Source of the DNA: Oceaniovalibus guishaninsula JLT2003
Lineage (GTDB): Bacteria > Pseudomonadota > Alphaproteobacteria > Rhodobacterales > Rhodobacteraceae
Length of the DNA: 64,000 nucleotides
Assembly: GCF_000299575.1 (NCBI RefSeq)
Contig: NZ_AMGO01000012.1
Span: 1-64,000 of the forward strand
Reading direction: 5' to 3'
Positions 45,612 through 56,617 of the stretch are shown piece after piece. The translations under genes were made by a program, and so were the position numbers. Positions within the stretch are counted from its first letter, which is position 1. Every line of letters starts with the position of its first letter. Below the pieces are notes generated by a model, which saw nothing but the letters and a program-made list of their open reading frames with translations, was not told the origin of the DNA and ran no database searches.

Positions 45612-45637
45612 AACGGCCGGGCGATGACCCGGCCGTT
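45612..45637 (+). terminator. Intrinsic terminator after the CehA-like gene
   Basis: A perfect 10-base-pair stem (45612-45621 with 45628-45637) has a 6-base loop and is followed by a T-rich run (TTTCCCTTTTCT, counting the last stem bases). It lies 11 bases after the stop and between converging genes, so it may also slow transcripts from the right. Confidence 0.8.
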
Positions 45638-45661
45638 TCCCTTTTCTGTTGGATGGCGGTC

Positions 45662-46756
45662 TTACTGCCCTTCGGCGCAGGCACGGATCGGCTCGATTTC
45701 GGGGCCGTCGGGCGTGCGGCCCAGATTGAACGGGACCGAAGCATCGCGCCATTGGGCGTAATCCGCCAGGTATTCAAGCTGGCTGAGATAGACCTTCGCG
45801 GAAGTCGGGTTCTCGCACGCCACTTCGGTGATGACCTCGTTGGCGATCTTCTGGACTTCGGCCAGCGTCTCGTCGTCATAGCGGGTGATGTTCACGGCTT
45901 CGTCCCACTTCGCATAGGCTTCCGTCGCGCGCTTTTCGGTGAAGGCCAGCGACCACAGCAGGTTCGCCGTCGCGGCCGTTTCCAGCGCATTCTGCGTCTC
46001 GGGCGACAGGGCGTCCCAGGCGTCCTTGTTGATCATCACGCCGAAAACCGATGCCGACTGGTGCCAGCCGGGCGTCGCCCAGTCGCTTGTGACCTGCTGG
46101 AAACCGCCCGACCAGTCCACGTTCGGGGTCGAGAATTCGGCGCCGTCGATCACGCCGCGTTCCAGGGCCTGATAGATTTCGCCACCCGCCATCGACACCT
46201 GCGAGCCGCCCAGCCGTTCCAGGATCCGCCCCTGTTCCAGCCCCGAGACACGCAGACGCATCCCTTGCAGGTCGGCAAGGTTCTGAAGCGGCTTGTTGGT
46301 GTGGAAGCCCGATTCGTTGTTCGTCACGCCGTAGGGCAGATAGACCATGCCGAAGCGGCCATAGACCTCGTCGTAAATCTCGGCCCCGCCCCATTCCTGG
46401 ATCCAGTTGACGTAATCGACGGCGTTGAACAGCGACGGCGTGGTGGCCAGCGGCGAGAAGGCCGCGTCGCGCCCGGCCCAATAGCCCGGCCAGTCGGCCC
46501 CGGCCTGCACGACGCCGTTCTGCACCGCGCCAAAGACCTCGCCCGCGGGCACAAGGCTGCCGCCTTCGAAGAAGTCGATCTGCAAGGCGTCGCCGGTCAG
46601 GGCGTTGGCCAGTTCGACGAAGTGCCTGTCGATCTCGATCAGTTCCAGCGAGCTGGGCCATGTCGTCGTCATCTGCCAGTTGGCATCCTGCGCCGTCGCG
46701 GCACCGGCGATCGCGGCGGCAGCCAGCGCCGCCCCGGTCATTCCTGCATAGGTCAT
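45662..46756 (-). CDS. TRAP transporter substrate-binding protein (system 3)
   Basis: A 364-residue DctP-family protein. The signal peptide ends near AGAATAQD. ADLQGMRLRVSGLEQGRILE and ALERGVIDGAEFSTP are family segments; the aligned arginine should hold the ligand's carboxylate. It falls in the same broad branch as TakP-like proteins. It is the third gene of a Q-M-P set read leftward. The ATG at 46756 is preferred to 46762 because the GGGAGGA site directly abuts the latter. Confidence 0.88.
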   Translation of the reverse strand: MTYAGMTGAALAAAAIAGAATAQDANWQMTTTWPSSLELIEIDRHFVELANALTGDALQIDFFEGGSLVPAGEVFGAVQNGVVQAGADWPGYWAGRDAAFSPLATTPSLFNAVDYVNWIQEWGGAEIYDEVYGRFGMVYLPYGVTNNESGFHTNKPLQNLADLQGMRLRVSGLEQGRILERLGGSQVSMAGGEIYQALERGVIDGAEFSTPNVDWSGGFQQVTSDWATPGWHQSASVFGVMINKDAWDALSPETQNALETAATANLLWSLAFTEKRATEAYAKWDEAVNITRYDDETLAEVQKIANEVITEVACENPTSAKVYLSQLEYLADYAQWRDASVPFNLGRTPDGPEIEPIRACAEGQ

Positions 46757-46774
46757 CGTCATTCCTCCCTCTTT

Positions 46775-48086
<1,312 letters not shown>

Positions 48087-48097
<11 letters not shown>

Positions 48098-48605
48098 GGC
48101 GGGTCTCTCTCCAATAAAGGTCGCGCCCGGCAAGCAGCTTCAGCACTTCCGAAATTCCCTGCAACGCCAGCAGCACCGCAGCGACGAACAGCGCCGCCTT
48201 GAGCGGATAGACCGGCAACTGCACCGATCCGTATGTCGTTTCGCCCTGGTTCCACGACGTTTGTGCGAAGGCAAAAGTCTGGGCCACGAAAACCCATGAA
48301 AACGGCAGGAAGAACAGAAGGTAGCCGAGGATCTCCACCGCCCGCCGCCCGCCGTCGCCCAGCCGTTCGGTCAGAAGATCGACCCGCACATGGCTTTGGT
48401 GGCGCAGCGCATAGCCGCCGAGCATCACGAAATAAAAGCCGTAGATCTGCTTGCTGAGGTCGAACGCCCAGCGCGTCGGCGCGTTGAAGGCATAACGCAG
48501 CACCACATCGTAGATGATGATCGCCGCGAAGACGATCGCCAGCACGCAGACGATGCGGCCCACGACTTCGTTCAGGCTGTCGATGGCTTTGATGATGGCG
48601 TTCAC
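48087..48605 (-). CDS. TRAP transporter small membrane subunit (system 3)
   Basis: A 172-residue DctQ-family protein with four membrane segments. VVLRYAFNAPTRWAFDLSKQ and HQSHVRVDLLTERL are family segments. Both possible starts are GTG; the one at 48605 is chosen because GGGGAG ends 5 bases upstream of it, while the same site overlaps the GTG at 48611. It is divergent from ugpB with 178 bases between. Confidence 0.87.
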
Positions 48606-48639
48606 GTCCACTCCCCGTTTGCGCGCAACCCTACGGGCC

Positions 48640-48696
48640 GCCGGGGTTCTGTCAATCGTCGGGTCTGTTGACGTGGGGAAAGGGCAAAACCCCGGC
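48640..48696. promoter_or_regulatory. Spaced 9-base inverted repeat between the TRAP system 3 and ugp operons
   Basis: GCCGGGGTT at 48640-48648 is the exact reverse complement of AACCCCGGC at 48688-48696, with 39 bases between. It lies in the divergent intergenic region. It may be a looped operator or chance in GC-rich DNA. Confidence 0.25.
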
Positions 48697-48783
48697 CTTG
48701 AGTTACGCGGCCCGGCTGCTACTCATGAGGCAGTTTCATGCCGTGCCGCCGACAAGAGCACTGGCAGTCAGGGAGGAACGACG

Positions 48784-50091
48784 ATGCAACGTCAACTGAT
48801 GGCCGCGCTGGTCGCGGGAGCCGCGCTTGCGACGCCCGCGATGGCGCAGACCGAGCTGCAATTCTGGCACGCCTTCAGCGGCCGGCTGGGCGAGCTGGTG
48901 GAGGCGCAGGTCGCGGATTTCAACGCCAGCCAGGACGACTGGAAGGTCGTCGCCACGTCGAAGGGCAACTATTCCGAAACGCTGAACGCGGGCATCGCCG
49001 CCTTCCGCGCCGGCGAACAGCCCGACATCCTGATGGTGTTCGAGGTCGGCACCGCCACGATGATGAACGCCCAGGGCGCCATCCGTCCCGTGCAGGAGGT
49101 GATGGAGGCCGCCGATGTGGATTTCGACCCCGATGCCTTTATCGGCGCGGTCAAGGGATACTACACCACCACGGACGGCGAGATGCTGTCGTTTCCCTTC
49201 AATTCGTCCACGCCGGTGCTTTGGGTCAACCGTGACGCGCTGGAAGAAGCGGGCATCGACCCCGATGTCGATCTGACCACCTGGGAACAGGTCGGCGAGG
49301 TTCTTGACCAGTTGAAGGAGGCTGGCAGCACCTGTCCGATGACGACCGCGTGGCAAAGCTGGATCCATCTGGAAAACCTGTCGGCCTACCATGACGTGCC
49401 CTTCGCGACCGAGGAGAACGGGTTCGGCGGCACCGCGACCGAGCTGGTCTTCAACGCCGACCCGCAGGTGACGCATATCGCCAATCTGGGCCAGTGGGCG
49501 AAGGACGGCAAGTTCATCTATGCAGGCCGGCGGAACGAGGGCGGCGCGAATTTCCGCGCGGGGGAATGCGCGCTGTTCACCGAAAGCTCGGCCGGATATG
49601 CCGGGATCGCGGACGAGGCGCAGTTCGACTTCGACGTGCGGCCGCTGCCCTACTACGAAGGCGTCGGCAACGCACCGCAGAACACCATCATCGGCGGCGC
49701 GTCGCTCTGGATTATGGCCGGCCAGCCCGAGGATCACTATCAGGGTGTGGCCGAGTTCCTGTCCTATCTCGCCTCGGCACCCGTGCAGGCCCAGTGGCAT
49801 CAGGATACCGGCTATCTGCCCGTGACCCAGGCTGCTGCCGATGCCACGCGCGAGGCAGGTTTCTACGAAGAAAACCCCGGCACCGACATCGCCGTGATCC
49901 AGATGACCGCGAACGAGCCGACGGCCAATTCCAAGGGCATCCGGCTGGGATCGTTCGATCAGATCCGCACCATCATCGACGAAGAGCTTGAGGCGGTCTG
50001 GGCCGGCGACAAGGACGCCCAGGCGGCGCTGGATTCCGCCGTCGAACGCGGCAACCAGCTTCTCCGCCGGTTCGAGCGCGCGAGCAACTGA
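48784..50091 (+). CDS. ugpB: sn-Glycerol-3-phosphate ABC transporter, binding protein
   Basis: A 435-residue periplasmic protein clearly of the UgpB type. The signal peptide ends at TPAMAQ. SKGNYSETLNAGIAAFRAGE, VFEVGTATMMNA, FPFNSSTPVLWVN and the C-terminal ALDSAVERGNQLLRRFE match the E. coli family closely. It binds glycerol-3-phosphate and possibly glycerophosphodiesters. AGGGAGGA precedes the ATG. A stable hairpin separates it from ugpA. No convincing PHO box is visible upstream. Confidence 0.94.
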   Translation: MQRQLMAALVAGAALATPAMAQTELQFWHAFSGRLGELVEAQVADFNASQDDWKVVATSKGNYSETLNAGIAAFRAGEQPDILMVFEVGTATMMNAQGAIRPVQEVMEAADVDFDPDAFIGAVKGYYTTTDGEMLSFPFNSSTPVLWVNRDALEEAGIDPDVDLTTWEQVGEVLDQLKEAGSTCPMTTAWQSWIHLENLSAYHDVPFATEENGFGGTATELVFNADPQVTHIANLGQWAKDGKFIYAGRRNEGGANFRAGECALFTESSAGYAGIADEAQFDFDVRPLPYYEGVGNAPQNTIIGGASLWIMAGQPEDHYQGVAEFLSYLASAPVQAQWHQDTGYLPVTQAAADATREAGFYEENPGTDIAVIQMTANEPTANSKGIRLGSFDQIRTIIDEELEAVWAGDKDAQAALDSAVERGNQLLRRFERASN

Positions 50092-50098
50092 CCAGGGC

Positions 50099-50122
50099 AG
50101 GACGGTCCTTCGGGGCCGTCCT
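50099..50122 (+). terminator. TTCG-loop hairpin between ugpB and ugpA
   Basis: A 10-base-pair stem with one T-G pair (50099-50108 with 50113-50122) is closed by C(TTCG)G, an unusually stable RNA tetraloop. It begins 8 bases after the ugpB stop and has no T-tract. It is more likely an mRNA-protecting or attenuating hairpin than a full terminator. Confidence 0.7.
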
Positions 50123-50139
50123 CCAGCGGGGCCGGTCCG

Positions 50140-51021
50140 ATGGAAAAGCGCGTCACCTTCAAGGGCTGGCTTCTGCCGCTGCTGCTGATCGCCCCGCAGG
50201 TGATCGTGTCGGCGGTGTTCTTCTTCTATCCGGCAGAGCAGGCGGTCTGGCAGTCGCTGTTCATCCCCGACCCGTTCGGCCTGTCGATGCAATGGGTCGG
50301 GCTGGACAATTTCCGCTTCCTTCTGTCCGATCCGTATTACCGCGCGTCCTTCGTCACCACGGCGATCTTCTCGACCCTCGTGACGCTGGTGTCGCTGATC
50401 CCCGCGCTGTTCCTGGCCGTGCTGGCCGACAGGCTGATCAAGGGGGCGGGCGCCTATCGCACGCTGCTGATCTGGCCCTATGCGGTCGCCCCGGCGGTCG
50501 CGGGGGTGCTGTGGCTGTTCATGTTCAACACCCGCGTCGGCGTGGTGGCGTGGTATCTGGGCAGGCTCGGCTATGACTGGAACCACGTCCTGAACGAGGC
50601 CGAGGCGATGGGCCTCGTCGTCGTCGCGTCGTCCTGGGGACGGATCAGCTATAACTTCCTGTTCTTCTTCGCCGCGTTGCAGGCGATCCCGAAGTCGGTG
50701 ATCGAGGCCGCGGCCATCGACGGCGCGCGCTTCTGGCGGCGGTTCTGGACCATCGTTCTGCCGCTGCTGTCCCCGACCACTTTCTTCCTGCTGGTCGTCA
50801 ATATCGTCTACGCCTTCTTCGAGACGTTCGGCGTCATCCACACCATCACCAGCGGCGGTCCGCAGCAGGCGACGACGATCCTGGTCTACAAGGTCTATGC
50901 CGACGGCTTCGTCGGGCAGGATCTGGGATCGTCGGCGGCGCAGTCGGTGATCCTGTTGGTCGTCGTCGGTCTGCTGACCGTTATCCAGTTCCGGTTCATC
51001 GAGCGGAGGGTGCATTATTGA
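50140..51021 (+). CDS. ugpA: sn-Glycerol-3-phosphate ABC transporter, permease UgpA
   Basis: A 293-residue permease with six membrane segments. [20 protein letters not shown] is the EAA motif that contacts the ATPase. Length matches E. coli UgpA. It lies between ugpB and ugpE and overlaps ugpE by 4 bases. Confidence 0.93.
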   Translation: MEKRVTFKGWLLPLLLIAPQVIVSAVFFFYPAEQAVWQSLFIPDPFGLSMQWVGLDNFRFLLSDPYYRASFVTTAIFSTLVTLVSLIPALFLAVLADRLIKGAGAYRTLLIWPYAVAPAVAGVLWLFMFNTRVGVVAWYLGRLGYDWNHVLNEAEAMGLVVVASSWGRISYNFLFFFAALQAIPKSVIEAAAIDGARFWRRFWTIVLPLLSPTTFFLLVVNIVYAFFETFGVIHTITSGGPQQATTILVYKVYADGFVGQDLGSSAAQSVILLVVVGLLTVIQFRFIERRVHY

Positions 51022-51911
51022 CCGACGCGGTCGAAATCGTGCCCGTTGGCGTGCGCAGGGCGGCCCCCGACGGCATGGTCGAACGGCGCGGCGCCGGGTT
51101 GTGGCTGACGCATCTGCTGCTGATCGCGGGCGTGCTGGTGATCTTCTTTCCGATCTGGCTGGCCTTCGTCGCATCCACCGTGACCCAGCCCGAGATCGCG
51201 CGTCCGCCGATGCCGGTCTGGCCGGGCGGGCAGTTTCTGGAAAACTATCGCAAGGCGCTGTTCGCGGGCGTCAATGTGCCCGTGGCCACGATGCTGTTCA
51301 ATTCGCTGGTCATGGCCATGGGCATCGCCATCGGCAAGATCGCGATCTCGCTTCTGTCGGCCTTCGCCATCGTCTATTTCCGCTTTCCGGGCAAATCGGT
51401 GTTCTTCTGGCTGATCTTCCTGACGCTGATGCTGCCGGTCGAGGTGCGGATCGTGCCGACCTACGAGGTCGTGGCAGGCTTCGGCATGCTCAATTCCTAT
51501 TCCGGCCTGATCTTCCCGCTGATCGCGTCCGCAACGGCGACGTTCCTCTTTCGCCAGTTCTTCCTGACCGTCCCGGACGAGCTGGCCGAGGCAGCGCGGG
51601 TCGACGGCGCGCGGCCCATGCGGTTCTTCGTCGACATTCTGTTGCCGATGAGCCGGACCAATATCGCCGCGCTGTTCGTAATCCTGTTCATCTATGGCTG
51701 GAACCAGTATCTCTGGCCGCTTCTCATCACCACGGACCCGTCGATGAACACCATCGTCATGGGCATCAAGCAGATGTTCCCGTCGGGCGACGACGTGGCC
51801 GACTGGCCGGTCATCATGGCGACGTCGATCCTGGCGATGGTGCCGCCGGTCATCGTCGTCGTGTCGATGCAGCGCCTGTTCATCCGCGGCCTCGTGGACA
51901 GCGAAAAGTAG
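51018..51911 (+). CDS. ugpE: sn-Glycerol-3-phosphate ABC transporter, permease UgpE
   Basis: A 297-residue permease with six membrane segments. [20 protein letters not shown] is the EAA motif. The start is TTG at 51018, which overlaps the ugpA stop as TTGA and has a GGAGGG site at proper distance. The first ATG, at 51075, would remove 19 hydrophilic residues and lacks a clear site. Confidence 0.9.
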   Translation: MTDAVEIVPVGVRRAAPDGMVERRGAGLWLTHLLLIAGVLVIFFPIWLAFVASTVTQPEIARPPMPVWPGGQFLENYRKALFAGVNVPVATMLFNSLVMAMGIAIGKIAISLLSAFAIVYFRFPGKSVFFWLIFLTLMLPVEVRIVPTYEVVAGFGMLNSYSGLIFPLIASATATFLFRQFFLTVPDELAEAARVDGARPMRFFVDILLPMSRTNIAALFVILFIYGWNQYLWPLLITTDPSMNTIVMGIKQMFPSGDDVADWPVIMATSILAMVPPVIVVVSMQRLFIRGLVDSEK

Positions 51912-51919
51912 GAATTCCC

Positions 51920-52966
51920 ATGGCAGGCGTGGAACTGATCGGCGTCAAGAAGCGCTTCGGCGCGACCGAGGTGATCCGCGGGGTCACGACCGACATCGCG
52001 GACGGCGAATTCGTGGTCATCGTCGGACCGTCCGGCTGCGGCAAGTCCACGCTGCTGCGCATGATGGCGGGGCTGGAAACCGTGACCGAGGGCGAGGTGC
52101 GCATCGGCGGCACCCGCGTCAACGAGCGCGAGCCGATGGACAGGAACATCGCCATGGTGTTCCAGAACTACGCCCTCTATCCGCATATGAGCGTGCGGCG
52201 GAACATGGGATACGGCCTGAAGATCGCCGGTCTGCCGAAGGCCGAGATCGACCGCAAGGTCAGGGACGCCGCGACGCTGCTGCAACTGGAACCCTATCTC
52301 GACCGACGCCCGCGCGACCTGTCGGGCGGGCAGCGCCAGCGCGTCGCCATGGGCCGCGCCATCGTGCGGGAACCTGCGGTGTTCCTGTTCGACGAACCGC
52401 TCAGCAATCTGGATGCCAAGCTGCGCGTGCAGATGCGGCTGGAAATCCGCGACCTGCAATCCCGGCTGGGGATCACCGCGCTTTACGTCACGCACGATCA
52501 GGTCGAGGCGATGACCATGGCCGACCGGATGATCGTGATGAACGCGGGCCGCGCCGAACAGATCGGCGCGCCCATCGAGGTTTACGAGCGGCCCGAGACT
52601 CTGTTCGCCGCGCAATTCATCGGCAGCCCGTCGATGAACGTGCTGGATGCGGACGCGCAGGACGGCACGCTGCGTCTGGGCGCCGTCAACCTGCCGGGTG
52701 CGGCGGGCGCGTCGGGGCCCGTCACCCTGGGGATCCGGCCCGAACATGCGGTGGCGGACCCGGACGGACCGCTGGCGCTGGATGTGCAGATGGCCGAACC
52801 GCTGGGCGCCAACACCCTTCTGCACGGCCGCCTGACCGCGACCGGCGAGGCGTTCACCATCAGCCTGCCCGGCGTGCACCGCATCAGCGGGTCCGGCCGG
52901 ATCGCGTTTTCGGTGCCCGCCGACCAGATGCACCTGTTCGAAAGGGCATCCGGCCAGCGGTTGTGA
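51920..52966 (+). CDS. ugpC: sn-Glycerol-3-phosphate ABC transporter, ATPase UgpC
   Basis: A 348-residue MalK-like ATPase. Walker A is GPSGCGKSTLLRM, signature LSGGQRQRVAMGRA, Walker B FLFDEPLSNLDA. The C-terminal 110 or so residues form the regulatory TOBE domain (GIRPEHAVADPDG). An AGGAA site precedes the ATG; the frame is open upstream. No ugpQ (glycerophosphodiester phosphodiesterase) follows, since the next gene converges on it after 9 bases. Confidence 0.93.
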   Translation: MAGVELIGVKKRFGATEVIRGVTTDIADGEFVVIVGPSGCGKSTLLRMMAGLETVTEGEVRIGGTRVNEREPMDRNIAMVFQNYALYPHMSVRRNMGYGLKIAGLPKAEIDRKVRDAATLLQLEPYLDRRPRDLSGGQRQRVAMGRAIVREPAVFLFDEPLSNLDAKLRVQMRLEIRDLQSRLGITALYVTHDQVEAMTMADRMIVMNAGRAEQIGAPIEVYERPETLFAAQFIGSPSMNVLDADAQDGTLRLGAVNLPGAAGASGPVTLGIRPEHAVADPDGPLALDVQMAEPLGANTLLHGRLTATGEAFTISLPGVHRISGSGRIAFSVPADQMHLFERASGQRL

Positions 52967-52975
52967 CGACGCGGC

Positions 52976-54346
52976 TCAGCCCAGAACCGACCTGATCGCC
53001 TTGCCCAGGGCGGTGGCGACCTGGTCCGCTTCATCGGTCGTCAGGCAAAGCGGGGGGGCAAAGCCGACGATGTCGGATTGCGGCATGGCGCGTCCGATCA
53101 CGCCCTCGGACAGCAGGGCGGCGACGACACGGATCGCCGCCTTTTCCGTCGGATCGAAGAACGTGCGGCTGTCGCGGTCCTTCACCAGCTCGACCGCCGC
53201 CATCATCCCCTCGCCGCGGATGTCGCCCACGTTCGGATGATCGCCCACGGCGTCCCGCAACGCCGCCCGCAGGTGGCGACCCACCGCGCCGGCATTGGCG
53301 ACAAGCCCCATCTCGTCGATCAGCTTGAGGTTCGCGACACCGGCCGCGGCGCCGATGGGATGCGCGGAATAGGTCCAGCCGTGCCCGATGGCGCCATTCT
53401 CGTCCGTGCCCTGCATCAGCACCTGCCACATGCGGTCGCCGAAGATGGACCCCGAAAGCGGCGCATAGGCCGAGGTCAGGCCCTTGGCGATGGTGATGAG
53501 ATCCGGGCGCATCCCGTAATGATCGGATCCGAACATGCTGCCCAGACGGCCGAAGCCTGTCACGACCTCGTCCGCGATCAGCAGGATGTCATGCCGGTCC
53601 AGCACCTTCTGGATGGCGTCCCAATATCCTGCCGGGGGCGGCACCAGCCCGCCGGTGCCGAGCACAGGCTCGCCGATGAAGGCGGCGATGGTTTCCGGCC
53701 CTTCGCGGTCGATCAGCGTCTCCAGCTCGGCCGCGCAATGGGCGGTGAACTCGGCTTCGGACAGGGACGGATCCGCGCGCCGATAGAAGTACGGGGCTTC
53801 CGTATGCACGACCTGGGCCAGCGGCAGATCGAACTTGTCGTGAAACAGCTTCAACCCGGTCAGCGATCCGGTCATCAGCCCCGATCCGTGATAGCCCCGC
53901 CAGCGCGAGACGATCTTCTTCTTCTCGGGCCGTCCGAGGATATTGTTGTAATACCAGACCAGCTTGATGTTGGTTTCGTTCGCGTCCGATCCGCCCAGCC
54001 CGAAGAACACCTTGGACATGCCCTGCGGCGCCCGGTCGAGGATCATCTTAGCCAACGTGATCGACGCTTCGGTGCCGTGCCCGACATAGGCGTGGTAATA
54101 GGCAAGCTGCTGCGCCTGCGCTGCGATGGCATCGGCGATCTGCCGCCGCCCGTATCCCACGTTCACACAATAAAGCCCCGCGAACGCATCCAGCAGCCTG
54201 TTGCCGTCGCGGTCCTCGATGAACACGCCGTCGCCGCCCGACATCACGCGCGGCGGCGTCTCGCCCCGCGCATGGGCGCCCAGCGCGGTCGAGGGGTGAA
54301 AGAAGTGATCCCGGTCCCAGGCGGCAAGCTGATCGTTGGTGAGCAT
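52976..54346 (-). CDS. Class III aminotransferase (omega-aminotransferase type)
   Basis: A 456-residue PLP enzyme. Lys288 in [13 protein letters not shown] is the Schiff-base lysine; [18 protein letters not shown] carries the aspartate that holds the PLP nitrogen. [16 protein letters not shown] and the early [17 protein letters not shown] fit enzymes such as putrescine-pyruvate, beta-alanine-pyruvate or taurine-pyruvate transaminases. These cannot be told apart here. The ATG at 54346 follows GGAAGGA. It stands alone between ugpC and the antiporter operon. Confidence 0.88.
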   Translation of the reverse strand: MLTNDQLAAWDRDHFFHPSTALGAHARGETPPRVMSGGDGVFIEDRDGNRLLDAFAGLYCVNVGYGRRQIADAIAAQAQQLAYYHAYVGHGTEASITLAKMILDRAPQGMSKVFFGLGGSDANETNIKLVWYYNNILGRPEKKKIVSRWRGYHGSGLMTGSLTGLKLFHDKFDLPLAQVVHTEAPYFYRRADPSLSEAEFTAHCAAELETLIDREGPETIAAFIGEPVLGTGGLVPPPAGYWDAIQKVLDRHDILLIADEVVTGFGRLGSMFGSDHYGMRPDLITIAKGLTSAYAPLSGSIFGDRMWQVLMQGTDENGAIGHGWTYSAHPIGAAAGVANLKLIDEMGLVANAGAVGRHLRAALRDAVGDHPNVGDIRGEGMMAAVELVKDRDSRTFFDPTEKAAIRVVAALLSEGVIGRAMPQSDIVGFAPPLCLTTDEADQVATALGKAIRSVLG

Positions 54347-54488
54347 CTTTTGTCCTTCCCTGTCATCCGCCATGCGGCCATGCCGGTGATGCTACAGAAA
54401 CAGCGGTGATCTTTCGAGGATATCGTGGTGCACGGATCGTCCTGTCGGTTTGGGTGTTGTGACGTGAAACGCGCAGGGGGCGGGAATC

Positions 54489-55763
54489 GTGAACGACATC
54501 GACATCCTGGTCATCGGCCTGACCGTCATCCTGTTCGCCTGCGTCTCGGATGTCGCGCGTAACGGGCGGTTCACCGCACCGATGATGTTCGCCGGGATCG
54601 GCCTTCTTCTTGGGCCGATGATCCTGAATGTCGTGCGGATCCCCATGCAGGACGAAACCGTCAAACGCGTCGCCGAACTGACGCTTGTGGTCGCGTTGTT
54701 CACCGATTCGGTGCGTATCAACGTCAAGCGGCTGCGGCGCTTCCATTCGCTTCCCATCCGGCTGCTCGGAATCGGCCTGCCGTTGACGATGGTGTTGGGG
54801 ACGTTCGCCGCATGGTGGATCTTCCCGTCCTTCGGCTTGTGGGAGGCGGCGGTTCTGGCGGTGATGCTGGGGCCGACCGACGCCGCACTGGGCGAACCTG
54901 TCGTGACATCCGAGGAGGTTCCGGCGCTGGTGCGGCAAGGTCTCAACGTGGAATCGGGGATGAATGACGGGCTGGGGCTGCCCTGCCTTTTCATCGTCGC
55001 GTCGCTGGCAGGCGCGGGGACCACGGCGGGGGCCGGGGACTGGACGGCCTATATCCTTCTGCAAATCCTCGGCGGCCCGGTGATCGGTGCGACCATCGCC
55101 ACCGTCGCGGCCTGGGCCATCGCCCGTCCGCTGCGCCGCGGTTGGGTGGGCGAGGATTTCTTCCGGCTAGCGTTGTTCGCGCTGCCGGTGGTCGCCTATC
55201 TGGCGGCCGACATGTTGCAGGCGAACGGCTTTCTGGCCGCCTTCGCCGCCGGCGTGGTGGTGTCGACCAGATCGGAATACACCCGCGACGCGGTTGAGGA
55301 GTTTGCCGGGACCATCGGGCAGTTACTGAATTCGACCATCTTCTTTCTCGTCGGCGCGCTGTTGCTGCCGCAATTCCTGCATCACATCGGCTGGCAGCAT
55401 GTCGTGTTCGCCCTGCTTGCCTTGACGGTCCTGCGAATGGGGCCGGTCGCGATGGCGGTCATCGGAATGGGCCTGCACCGCCGAACGACCCTCTTTCTGG
55501 GTTGGTACGGGCCGCGCGGTATGGCGTCGGTCATCTATCTGCTGATCGTGCTGGACACGTTCGACATTGCGGCAATTGACGACATCGCGGCGACCGTCGC
55601 CTTGACGGTGCTTGCCAGCATCGTGTTGCATGGCCTGACCGCCGCGCCGGGCAGCCGGCGTTATGGGCAGTTCGCCAGGAAGCTCAGGTCGTCGGATGCC
55701 GAGAACGCCCCGGTGCCCGTCCAGCGCGTTCCAGGCGAGCTTTGCGCGAAGGAACGGGCCTGA
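54489..55763 (+). CDS. CPA-type cation:proton antiporter
   Basis: A 424-residue membrane protein with about twelve segments. LGPTDAALGEPVVTSEEVP and LNVESGMNDGLGLPCLF are the transport-core motifs of the NhaP/Kef superfamily, with the acidic ND/TD residues in place. It probably exchanges Na+ or K+ for H+. The start is GTG at 54489 after a purine-rich site. The stop overlaps the next ORF by one base (TGATG), the first of two such joints in a three-gene operon. Confidence 0.87.
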   Translation: MNDIDILVIGLTVILFACVSDVARNGRFTAPMMFAGIGLLLGPMILNVVRIPMQDETVKRVAELTLVVALFTDSVRINVKRLRRFHSLPIRLLGIGLPLTMVLGTFAAWWIFPSFGLWEAAVLAVMLGPTDAALGEPVVTSEEVPALVRQGLNVESGMNDGLGLPCLFIVASLAGAGTTAGAGDWTAYILLQILGGPVIGATIATVAAWAIARPLRRGWVGEDFFRLALFALPVVAYLAADMLQANGFLAAFAAGVVVSTRSEYTRDAVEEFAGTIGQLLNSTIFFLVGALLLPQFLHHIGWQHVVFALLALTVLRMGPVAMAVIGMGLHRRTTLFLGWYGPRGMASVIYLLIVLDTFDIAAIDDIAATVALTVLASIVLHGLTAAPGSRRYGQFARKLRSSDAENAPVPVQRVPGELCAKERA

Positions 55764-56617
55764 TGCGGACCAGCCAGGACATGCGCGGCGAGGCGGCGGG
55801 CCAGTCGCCCCGCGCCTTCATGGTCGATGTGGGCCGGGCCGGGGCGGGATCGCTGCTGTTCTCGCTGCCGATCCTCATGACGATGGAGATGTGGGATCTC
55901 GGCTTTCTGATCGGCGCCGAACGGCTGGCACTGCTGTTCGTCGTGCTGCCTATCCTTCTGACCGGATTGTCGCGCGTCGGCGGTTTTCGCCTGACGGCAA
56001 CGCTTGGCGATGACATTGCCGACGCCTTCGTCGCGATCGCGGTGGCGCTTGTCGTATCGACCGCCATCCTGCTTCTGTTCGGGCTGATCGGACCGGACGT
56101 GCCCCTGCATGAAAGCGTCGGCAAGGTGATGATTCAGACCGTGCCCGGCAGCATCGGGGCGATGCTTGCGCAGAACCAGTTCGATTCCGAAGCAGTGCAC
56201 TATGAACGCGACCAGCGCGGGCAAACCTATGGCGGGCAGATATTCCTGATGGTCGTGGGCGCGATCTTCCTGTCGCTCAGCGTGGCACCCACGGACGAGA
56301 TCGTCGTCCTCGCGCACGAAATGGGCGTGGGCCACGACATCGCCACGGTGCTGTTCACGCTGCTGCTGATGCACGTCTTCGTCTATTCGCTGGAAATCCG
56401 CGGCTCGAAAGCCTCCGAGATCGGGCGACTGGGCGCCCGGACGCTGTTCTTTCGTTATACTGTCGTCGGCTATGCGCTGGTGCTTTGCGTCAGCCTTTAT
56501 CTTCTGTGGACCTTCGGCAGGATCGACAATGCGTCCGTGCAAACGGTCATCAGTCTGACGGCTATCGTCGCGATCCCCGGCGGCATCGGCGCCGCCGTCG
56601 CGCGGCTGATCCTGTGA
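55763..56617 (+). CDS. TIGR02587-family integral membrane protein
   Basis: A 284-residue membrane protein with about seven segments, resembling the uncharacterised TIGR02587 (DUF2391-like) family. Its central hydrophilic loop holds GSIGAMLAQNQFDSEAV and HYERDQRGQTYGGQIFL. It overlaps the antiporter stop and the TIGR02588 start, each by one base. In the known family the two proteins occur as neighbours. Coupling to a cation/proton antiporter suggests a role in ion balance or stress, which is inference. The family name is assigned from memory of its features. Confidence 0.72.
   Translation: MRTSQDMRGEAAGQSPRAFMVDVGRAGAGSLLFSLPILMTMEMWDLGFLIGAERLALLFVVLPILLTGLSRVGGFRLTATLGDDIADAFVAIAVALVVSTAILLLFGLIGPDVPLHESVGKVMIQTVPGSIGAMLAQNQFDSEAVHYERDQRGQTYGGQIFLMVVGAIFLSLSVAPTDEIVVLAHEMGVGHDIATVLFTLLLMHVFVYSLEIRGSKASEIGRLGARTLFFRYTVVGYALVLCVSLYLLWTFGRIDNASVQTVISLTAIVAIPGGIGAAVARLIL

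Noticed and set aside
48649-48671. CTGTCAA and CTGTTGA as a possible PHO box before ugpB
   Set aside because: The two half-sites begin 16 bases apart, while PHO boxes use 11-base repeats, and the second half is a poor match.
48736-51174. Long minus-strand open frame opposite ugpB and ugpA
   Set aside because: ugpB and ugpA are certain; the antisense product shows no motif and is Arg/Asp/Gln rich.
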